Shown: piece after piece, positions 62,901 to 64,000 of the stretch
Layout of the letters: every line of letters begins with the position of its first letter
Numbering within the stretch: position 1 is the first letter of the stretch
Assembly: GCA_946406115.1 (NCBI GenBank)
Contig: OX291553.1
Location: forward strand, 2,113,001 to 2,177,000
Length of the DNA: 64,000 nt
Reading direction: 5' to 3'
DNA from: Apoda limacodes
Lineage: Eukaryota; Arthropoda; Insecta; Lepidoptera; Limacodidae
Notes under the pieces: model-generated
What the model was told of the DNA's origin: nothing
The model's database searches: none
What the model saw: only the letters and a program-made list of their open reading frames with translations
Made by a program: the position numbers and the translations under genes

Positions 62901-62949
62901 ACTGAAAACAACAATTTCGTATTACATGTTCCTACGTTCCGTAGATTGA
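35696..62949 (+). CDS. Insect odorant receptor gene (spliced; seven coding exons seen plus one candidate)
   Basis: Seven-transmembrane OR. In insects these form ligand-gated cation channels with Orco in the dendritic membrane of olfactory neurons. Exons: 35696-35942, 36865-36972, 37082-37527, 48872-48974, 50056-50157, 62646-62801, 62899-62949. All introns are GT-AG and phases agree (0, 0, 2, 0, 0, 0), giving about 404 codons without a stop. Hallmarks: LRKNLDDMP before the long loop, [19 protein letters not shown] (TM5), [17 protein letters not shown] (TM6), [16 protein letters not shown], and the C-terminal [13 protein letters not shown] plus [15 protein letters not shown]. Wording recalls lepidopteran ORs; I cannot name the subfamily. 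A start exon is still needed (28868-28890 is proposed). Introns 4 and 6 are 11.3 and 12.5 kb and full of transposons. Nothing in the frame is broken, so it may be functional. Confidence 0.92.
36270..36715 (+). other. GC-rich block inside OR intron 2
   Basis: About 430 bp of strongly GC-rich, CpG-bearing DNA (CCCGCGGGGGGAAC, CGGGCGCCGACGAACCCGGG, GACGTCGGCGTCG) inside an AT-rich intron. A 63-codon Arg-rich frame (36523-36714) runs through it but looks like a by-product of composition. The abrupt change in composition suggests an inserted LINE 5' UTR or similar piece. No family could be named. Confidence 0.5.
36865..36972 (+). CDS. Odorant receptor exon 3
   Basis: Acceptor TTGTTACTTTTCAG ends at 36864 and donor GTGAAT begins at 36973. 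The exon is 108 nt, 36 codons, phase 0 on both sides. It encodes the loop after TM2 ([36 protein letters not shown]). Confidence 0.85.
37082..37527 (+). CDS. Odorant receptor exon 4 (TM3-TM4 and large loop)
   Basis: Acceptor TTTATTTAACAG ends at 37081 and donor GTAGGT begins at 37528. The exon is 446 nt and ends in phase 2. It encodes TM3 ([19 protein letters not shown]), the outer loop [11 protein letters not shown]...[17 protein letters not shown]4 ([20 protein letters not shown]) and the intracellular loop [18 protein letters not shown]. Its first codon is ATG, but this is an internal codon, not a start. Confidence 0.9.
37612..37830 (-). repeat. LINE 3'-tail fragment in OR intron 4
   Basis: CTCAAACTCAAAG start, TTTTTATTAAAG, then GTCCACAATGAC and AATCGGCAAGAAACTTAG. 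Same tail type as at 1617 and 19226. Confidence 0.45.
38090..39118 (-). pseudogene. Penelope-like element (PLE) RT/GIY-YIG remnant
   Basis: On the minus strand from 39118: a conserved RT stretch ([20 protein letters not shown]), the catalytic box [11 protein letters not shown] near 38950, [37 protein letters not shown], and the C-terminal endonuclease-linked part ([37 protein letters not shown]). Order and wording are those of Penelope-like retroelements. Many stops and shifts show it is dead. It diverges from the PLE pieces at 51.9 and 56.8 kb. Located in OR intron 4, opposite in strand to the gene. Confidence 0.75.
39290..39745 (+). pseudogene. LINE ORF1-like remnant
   Basis: An open stretch at 39298-39552 ([33 protein letters not shown]) is followed in other frames by [20 protein letters not shown] and [14 protein letters not shown] helical, coiled-coil-like start followed by an [14 protein letters not shown] motif is what LINE ORF1 proteins show. 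It sits directly upstream of an RT remnant in the same orientation. Confidence 0.45.
39775..40500 (+). pseudogene. CR1/Jockey-like RT remnant
   Basis: Pieces include [20 protein letters not shown], the motif [42 protein letters not shown] and [15 protein letters not shown]. The sequence ends in a degenerate post-VPQGG region near 40500. The wording is close to family B (compare [12 protein letters not shown] at about 44160) but clearly diverged. Frameshifts and stops are throughout. Confidence 0.7.
40627..41625 (-). CDS. RTE-clade reverse transcriptase, C-terminal two thirds (332 codons open)
   Basis: Frame with [20 protein letters not shown] (motif A), [19 protein letters not shown] (motif B), [13 protein letters not shown] (catalytic box near 41310), [21 protein letters not shown] and the typical RTE end [16 protein letters not shown]. 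The D of motif A and both D of FADD are present. The N-terminal part (domains 0-2) continues upstream with shifts (KAPGDDG at about 41985; RRGYSTV-like text at about 41695). RTE proteins carry out target-primed reverse transcription. This copy cannot be autonomous. Confidence 0.8.
   Translation of the reverse strand: MLRFVDYEKAFDSEETWAVLQALQRCRIDHRYIKVLKCLNDKATMSVRLQDQNSKPIQLQRAVRQGGVISPKLFTNALEDVFKLLDWDGFGVNVNGEYITDLRFADDIAVMAESMEDLRTMLESLSRASQQVDLKMNMDKTKIMSNGHVAPTSITVGNSTLEDVDEYVYPGQTVRLGRSNSEKEVNRRIQLGWAAFGKLRTIFSSLPQCLKTKVFNQCVLPVMTYGTEAWPLTMGLILKLKVAQRAMERAMLEVSLRVRIRNEEIRRGTKVADIAHRIAKLKWQWAGHVLEETMADGGRRFSSGDHEPESSAWAGLPLDGQMTESHAVEKVR
42091..42468 (-). pseudogene. RTE LINE, linker between endonuclease and RT
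   Basis: Open frame [40 protein letters not shown]. This is the basic region preceding the RT in RTE proteins, where L.RDKR.(F/Y)N is the usual phrase. It is collinear with the RT frame downstream but shifted from it. Confidence 0.65.
42989..43189 (-). pseudogene. Family B RT C-terminus
   Basis: The final segment, with [20 protein letters not shown] then [15 protein letters not shown], is the F.v.aa.LWNsLP....s...FK...k ending common to this class of LINE. Frame-shifted relative to 43259-43486. Confidence 0.75.
43259..43486 (-). pseudogene. Family B RT thumb region
   Basis: Continues the frame at 43614 after a shift: [60 protein letters not shown].....L..L..LQN..IR is the standard region after the catalytic domain in CR1/Jockey-like proteins. 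Confidence 0.75.
43614..44933 (-). CDS. Family B reverse transcriptase (439 codons open)
   Basis: Frame with basic linker ([40 protein letters not shown]), domain 1 ([20 protein letters not shown]), [55 protein letters not shown] (motif A), [20 protein letters not shown] (motif B) and [12 protein letters not shown] (catalytic YADD). It is interrupted just after the palm ([13 protein letters not shown], stop) by a frameshift near 43636. The thumb continues at 43486. All catalytic residues are present. One or two indels are the only obvious damage, so this is a comparatively young copy. Confidence 0.85.
   Translation of the reverse strand: MLTGLYDVYAPIKPVKVRLYPAPWLTDEIRILQNDRAKSKNKLHPSAVNLEKYELLRNHCNTVCRDAQRRHIHNSVKNSDPRKIWKFLKSFGVGKTQDKTSFNNINIDQLNKHFSSIVDMDNNTLNHLSKIPTPDLPPFSFSQFNDFDVKKSILSIASSAVGGDCISRKMIIPILDILIPIITHILNSSNSSSSFPAIWKNAFIIPLPKKANASTLADFRPISILPFLSMVLERLIQHQLNTFLTKNNLLNSLQSGFRPGHSKVTALTKITDDIRFGMDNKQLTVMSLLDFSNAFNTVDFDILLGILRSLNISPTVIDWFHSYLYGRQQRIRLEDTSSDWCSTSAGVPLGGVLSPLLFAIFINTITHKLSSLFHLYADDLQISIHAPIDDINKAIEKINADHDQILQWSSFYGLQINPLKSKAIIIGSPKMISRTITFN
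45715..46085 (-). pseudogene. Family E LINE, RT fragment
   Basis: On the minus strand the [22 protein letters not shown] segment (GAGTCTAGCGTTATGCCAAG at about 45997) matches 8605-8655 of the family E copy. The remainder continues into the thumb region toward 45715. Confidence 0.75.
46113..46496 (+). repeat. Lepidopteran GGTTCC-type dispersed repeat, copy interrupted by family J
   Basis: AGGGTTCCGTACC ... GGAACCC, CTAAGACTCCGCTGTCCGTC, CACCAGGCTGTAT, then TTAAGGGGGGCTCCCAT. Collinear with the copy at 49434. It stops at 46496 within TTTATAGATA, exactly where the family J fragment begins. Confidence 0.8.
46497..47128 (+). pseudogene. Family J LINE, RT C-terminal fragment
   Basis: Matches 12760-13400 of the long copy, starting at the text equivalent to SQIE..LSKVSDWGR. 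It includes the intact short frame 46941-47129 ([20 protein letters not shown]) and breaks off at RNFLPRKL. Several small deletions are present. Confidence 0.85.
47640..48190. other. Intron 4 sequence without recognisable feature
   Basis: AT-rich intronic DNA; no gene or repeat identified. Confidence 0.4.
48195..48442 (-). mobile_element. tRNA-derived SINE in OR intron 4
   Basis: On the minus strand from 48442: an A-box-like CCTAGTTGGTAGTGG near 48410-48426, then the B box GGGTTCGATTCCC at 48376-48388. The body contains AATAAACATTTGTG, GTACTTGTAGCC..., CACAAGCTTTGCTTACTTTG and the tail GCACACAGCACCGTCTGGCC in plus-strand reading. This is a different SINE family from the one at 16522. It is not a functional tRNA. 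Confidence 0.8.
48872..48974 (+). CDS. Odorant receptor exon 5 (TM5)
   Basis: Acceptor TTTAATTTACAG ends at 48871. The first base G joins the AG left by exon 4 to give Arg. The exon is 103 nt: [34 protein letters not shown]. Donor GTAAGT at 48975. SEFFGP..A.Y...H...CLLLLEC is a strong OR signature. Confidence 0.92.
49434..49850 (+). repeat. Lepidopteran GGTTCC-type dispersed repeat in OR intron 5
   Basis: TAGGGTTCCGTACTGAAAGG, CGGGACCCTATTACTAAGAC, CACCAGGCTGTATATCATGA and TTAAGGGG.GCTCCCATTC, ending GCGAGTCCGACTCGCACCTG. The most complete of the copies here (255, 18150, 46113, 49434). Confidence 0.8.
50056..50157 (+). CDS. Odorant receptor exon 6 (TM6)
   Basis: Acceptor TATGTTTTCAG ends at 50055. 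The exon is 102 nt, 34 codons: [34 protein letters not shown]. Donor GTATAC at 50158, phase 0. The residues match the usual OR stretch before SEKL. Confidence 0.9.
50581..50699. repeat. ~118-bp near-perfect palindrome (family C endonuclease start)
   Basis: Two arms of about 58 bases (50581-50638 and 50642-50699) are reverse complements with about five mismatches, around a tip TTAATGA-TACTG-TCATTAA. The right arm encodes on the plus strand the start of the family C endonuclease ([20 protein letters not shown]). The left arm is the same segment inverted. Confidence 0.85.
50642..50935 (+). pseudogene. Family C LINE endonuclease N-terminal remnant
   Basis: [29 protein letters not shown] (the conserved N/ETW of AP endonucleases), then VIPGYRF-like and [18 protein letters not shown] text with shifts. 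About 100 codons of an AP-type endonuclease. It meets the minus-strand RT of the same family at about 50938. Confidence 0.7.
50940..51915 (-). pseudogene. Family C LINE reverse transcriptase remnant
   Basis: Minus strand from 51915: linker ([20 protein letters not shown]), [38 protein letters not shown] domain 1, [58 protein letters not shown] (motif A with F for K), [15 protein letters not shown] and HLYADDF at about 50970. It breaks off right after the catalytic box. The first part (51677-51915) belongs to the inverted repeat duplicated at 57460-57693. Confidence 0.75.
51677..52580 (+). repeat. Inverted repeat arm A (~0.9 kb)
   Basis: Reverse complement of 56805-57693 over about 0.9 kb with few differences. 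The arm spans the join between family C RT (minus, to about 51915) and a PLE (plus, from about 51917), so the duplication includes a pre-existing insertion junction. The arms face each other across about 4.2 kb, which contains a family J element. All of it lies in OR intron 6. Confidence 0.85.
51917..52830 (+). pseudogene. Penelope-like element C-terminus with GIY-YIG-type endonuclease
   Basis: The frame reads [58 protein letters not shown], the long open stretch 52313-52690 ([40 protein letters not shown]) and the endonuclease-like [20 protein letters not shown]. The expected YIG reads SIG. After a stop at 52688-52690 coding text resumes ([19 protein letters not shown]). The RT catalytic domain is missing. 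PLEs are retroelements whose C-terminal GIY-YIG nuclease opens the target. This piece is inactive. Confidence 0.85.
53183..53405 (+). pseudogene. Family C LINE endonuclease pieces in opposed orientation
   Basis: 53183-53258 is the endonuclease start on the minus strand (same block as the left palindrome arm at 50581-50638). From about 53262 the plus strand reads [19 protein letters not shown], a later endonuclease motif (GDFN type). The switch occurs at the same TTTAATGA tip as in the 50.6-kb palindrome. Confidence 0.65.
53411..53530 (-). pseudogene. Errantivirus gag fragment
   Basis: The reverse complement is nearly identical to about 21640-21757 of the gag remnant (the FLKTQFG...[11 protein letters not shown] part). 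About 120 bp, wedged between family C and family J pieces. A decayed, non-coding scrap. Confidence 0.8.
53591..54340 (-). pseudogene. Family J RT, C-terminal part
   Basis: Continues the previous frame after a shift: [98 protein letters not shown] and [13 protein letters not shown]. Collinear with residues 378-617 of the 11.7-kb copy. Confidence 0.85.
54343..55587 (-). pseudogene. Family J RT, N-terminal part and palm
   Basis: An open stretch of 414 codons. It covers [80 protein letters not shown] (motif A), [20 protein letters not shown] (motif B; the glycine of PQGS reads V), and [15 protein letters not shown]. It ends at a stop after LSKVSD because of a small deletion relative to the 11.7-kb copy. 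Confidence 0.85.
55636..56148 (-). pseudogene. Family J AP-type endonuclease, N-terminal part
   Basis: [20 protein letters not shown] (N of RGIHANLN), [20 protein letters not shown] (catalytic E of TET), [27 protein letters not shown] (Y.P..S-like motif) and [16 protein letters not shown] (GDLN). The frame runs 170 codons, then shifts at about 55680. The next part ([13 protein letters not shown], the SDH motif) is in another frame at 55570. In LINEs this domain nicks the target DNA. Confidence 0.85.
56805..57455 (-). pseudogene. Penelope-like element fragment (arm B)
   Basis: Same PLE segment as 51917-52580 in opposite orientation, including the SIG in place of YIG. It is truncated right after NCQTT by the family J 5' end. 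Confidence 0.85.
57460..57693 (+). pseudogene. Family C LINE RT N-terminal fragment (arm B)
   Basis: [19 protein letters not shown] and [20 protein letters not shown] segments in shifting frames, duplicate of 51677-51915. The last 47 codons happen to be open into the mariner frame that follows, producing a fused 238-codon frame from 57548. Confidence 0.8.
57694..58675 (+). pseudogene. Tc1/mariner (IS630-type) transposase pseudogene
   Basis: N-terminal helix-turn-helix ([40 protein letters not shown]), a second HTH-like region ([17 protein letters not shown]), then the catalytic domain: [39 protein letters not shown] and [12 protein letters not shown]. The first catalytic Asp of the expected T-D-E-K reads Asn. 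The second Asp and the Glu are present, 35 residues apart by count. A frameshift near 58230 splits it into frames ending at 58264 and starting at 58228, and the C-terminus is again shifted. No terminal inverted repeats are found; the left end abuts the inverted-repeat arm. Such enzymes cut and paste at TA; this one cannot be active. Confidence 0.85.
58802..59201. mobile_element. hAT-type MITE (400 bp) with 8-bp target duplication
   Basis: The left end CAGAGATGGCGAACC (58802-58816) and right end GGTTCGCCATCCCTG (59187-59201) are inverted repeats with one mismatch. Both sides carry the identical 8-mer TCCTAGAG (58794-58801 and 59202-59209). An 8-bp duplication and CAG(G/A)G termini are diagnostic of hAT elements. 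Internal sequence includes ATGGCACGCC and GGCGGCACGTCATAGG near the ends and a T-run; there is no open transposase frame. Located in OR intron 6. Confidence 0.95.
59210..59750. other. Intron 6 sequence, nothing firm
   Basis: AT-rich. The 59560-59720 part (GGGGGAGGCCCTATTAG, then TTTGCTAAATAAAAAATTAG) looks like a retroelement 3' UTR but could not be assigned. Confidence 0.35.
59793..60757 (-). pseudogene. Family B LINE linker and RT remnant
   Basis: The linker has [20 protein letters not shown] and [22 protein letters not shown] motifs (some shifted): [16 protein letters not shown] text at about 60170, [20 protein letters not shown] (motif A), [20 protein letters not shown] (motif B), and [11 protein letters not shown] as the last recognisable part. 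Several shifts between 60500 and 60120. Confidence 0.75.
61020..61500 (-). pseudogene. Family B LINE endonuclease remnant
   Basis: [45 protein letters not shown] (Y.P.S motif) and [16 protein letters not shown]. The conserved GDFN reads GYFN, so a catalytic Asp is lost. [20 protein letters not shown] follows. An AP-type endonuclease domain with at least one lethal substitution. Confidence 0.75.
61539..62080 (-). pseudogene. Family B LINE ORF1 remnant
   Basis: ATG at 62080-62078 starts [20 protein letters not shown], followed by a coiled-coil-like stretch ([20 protein letters not shown]), then [29 protein letters not shown] and [20 protein letters not shown], ending [17 protein letters not shown]. 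This is the coiled coil plus RRM-like layout of LINE ORF1 RNA-binding proteins (L-x-HG-(I/V)-E...HR-(I/L)-G). Stops at about 61930 and 61770 break it. Confidence 0.7.
62165..62640. other. End of OR intron 6, nothing recognised
   Basis: AT-rich. GCGGTAACG...CGCTGTAATGAGCAGCC near 62365 has no known match. It leads into the polypyrimidine tract before OR exon 7. Confidence 0.4.
62646..62801 (+). CDS. Odorant receptor exon 7 (C-terminal motif, TM7)
   Basis: Acceptor TTTTTTCATTCTAG ends at 62645. The exon is 156 nt, 52 codons: [52 protein letters not shown]. It continues directly from exon 6 12.5 kb upstream (FEIVGSM|SEKL). The donor GTTAGT at 62802 is weaker than the others but conserved at +5. 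Confidence 0.92.
62899..62949 (+). CDS. Odorant receptor last exon and stop
   Basis: Acceptor TTTGGTTTCAG ends at 62898. Sixteen codons follow ([16 protein letters not shown]), then TGA at 62947-62949. The KT..SY..FLR ending is typical for ORs. An ATTAAA at 62992 is a possible polyadenylation signal. Confidence 0.9.
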   Translation, partial: VLKTTISYYMFLRSVD

Positions 62950-63149
62950 TTTCACAATACACAATGTTTAGATTTCTTAGATTTTATTGATATTAAAATA
63001 GAATTATTTGTGATATCTAAGAGACGTAGCAATAAGTTTTAGTTTCGTAGATAAAGGTTAATCTCCATCTTTTATCTTAAATAACTTTAAAACATAAAAA
63101 AAAAATAGATTCTCATAACAAACCCAAAAACATATGATATGTCACACGG

Positions 63150-63580
63150 TACAGTTTGCAAACCGTTGATTTTGTACGTATACAATATGGCCAATATTAA
63201 GAGATTTACAGTGTTTAATAGATTATAGACTTCTTATAAATTTTCAGTTTGCAAACTGTTGATTTTGTAAAAATATAACTTTGCCCAATATTAAAAAAAT
63301 TACAGTGTTATTAAAGATCATAAATAAAAATTTTTACTTTGCAAACTGTGGATTTTGTAATAATATACCTTTGCCCAAAATTGAAAGATTTACAGTGTTC
63401 TTAAAGATCCTAAATTTTTACTTTTACTGTTAATTTTATAAGTGTATGGCCAATTTTAAGAGATTTACAGTGTTATTAAAGATCATATACTTTTCATATA
63501 TTTTCAGTTTGTAAACTGTCGATTTTGTAAGTATATACCTATGTAATTATATATTTAGATATTTACAGTGTTATTTTATG
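63150..63580 (+). repeat. ~90-bp tandem repeat, about 5 diverged units
   Basis: A unit beginning TTTGCAAACTGTTGATTTTGTA and containing GATTTACAGTGTTATTAAAGAT recurs near 63157, 63249, 63341, 63425 (shortened) and 63509. Units vary by substitutions and small indels. The array starts about 200 bp after the OR stop codon. Confidence 0.85.
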
Positions 63581-63609
63581 ACCATAGACTTCTATCTGTT
63601 CGCCTCTTA

Positions 63610-63995
63610 TATAAGCTCAGAGTCGCTCAGTGAGCTATGGAAAAACCTATGTTTGCGCAAAGCCAACCAAAACTTATATTGGTTGGCTTTGCGCGGTAAA
63701 ATTCGAAACGAGAAATTTAGCTGAAGGACCAAGGTTATCGACGTACCTCAAACAGTTAGCAAGCTGAAGTGGCAATGGGCAGGCCATAACGCTCGTTGAA
63801 TCGATAACCGATAGGGGAGAAAAGTTCTTGAGTGGCGACCACGGATTGGAAGACGCAGCGTGGGACGGCCTCCTACCAGATGGACTGATGACCTGGTTAG
63901 AGCCACGGGAAGCTGATGCTGAGACCGGCCGTCATAGAGACGTATAGGGAAGTTTCACGTTCATTAGTGCACGTCTTCCGACTGAAACGAGACTT
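63610..63995 (+). pseudogene. RTE-clade LINE, RT C-terminal remnant
   Basis: Text such as [26 protein letters not shown] and GRRSVGRPPTRWTDDL parallels the C-terminus of the RTE copy at 40575-42605 ([14 protein letters not shown]...[20 protein letters not shown] in its other frame). Stops and shifts are present, and it runs to the window edge. Confidence 0.75.
63655..63694. repeat. Perfect 16-bp hairpin, 8-base loop
   Basis: GCGCAAAGCCAACCAA (63655-63670) and TTGGTTGGCTTTGCGC (63679-63694) are exact reverse complements around AACTTATA. It interrupts the RTE remnant. The right arm may be the original RTE text and the left arm an inverted copy of it. Confidence 0.95.
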
Positions 63996-64000
63996 CTAAT

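Overview
The window is a piece of a moth or butterfly (Lepidoptera) nuclear genome. It is AT-rich, intron-bearing, and dominated by decayed retrotransposons typical of lepidopteran genomes. The only host gene I can support with confidence is a seven-transmembrane insect odorant receptor (OR) on the + strand. Its exons lie at 35696-35942, 36865-36972, 37082-37527, 48872-48974, 50056-50157, 62646-62801 and 62899-62949 (stop). All junctions are GT/AG and the phases are compatible. A possible 23-nt first exon is at 28868-28890, which would give 411 codons plus stop.

Layout. 1-28.4 kb is intergenic or unannotated sequence. It holds fragments of several non-LTR retrotransposons, a 5'-truncated copy with an uninterrupted 617-codon reverse transcriptase frame (11.7-13.6 kb), a tRNA-derived SINE (16.5 kb), a badly decayed errantivirus-type Ty3/gypsy element (21.4-24.5 kb), small MITE-like elements and several tandem repeats. 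28.9-35.7 kb is either the 5' flank or intron 1 of the OR gene. It holds a Jockey-type element whose gag-like ORF1 is split by about 2.6 kb, plus a 547-bp tandem direct repeat. 35.7-63 kb is the OR gene body. Three introns are short (about 0.1, 0.1 and 0.9 kb) and one is about 1.1 kb. Intron 4 is 11.3 kb and intron 6 is 12.5 kb, and both are packed with transposons: Penelope-like, RTE, CR1/Jockey-like, a Tc1/mariner transposase and a hAT MITE. 63-64 kb is the 3' flank, with a tandem repeat and an RTE remnant.

Local family labels, all assigned by eye. Family J is a Jockey-superfamily LINE with eight copies or fragments. Family B is a CR1/Jockey-like LINE with two large copies and one tail. Family C is a CR1-like LINE with inverted endonuclease pieces. 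Family D is a LINE remnant at 10.3-11.2 kb. Family E is a LINE with fragments at 7.7, 14.6 and 45.7 kb. PLE means Penelope-like element.

Most striking: an intact-looking receptor frame spread over 27 kb or more; a 0.9-kb inverted duplication of a PLE/family C junction flanking a 3.3-kb family J element inside intron 6; a hAT MITE with a perfect 8-bp target-site duplication; and a mariner transposase whose first catalytic Asp reads Asn. Family assignments rest on motifs recognised by eye, with no database search.
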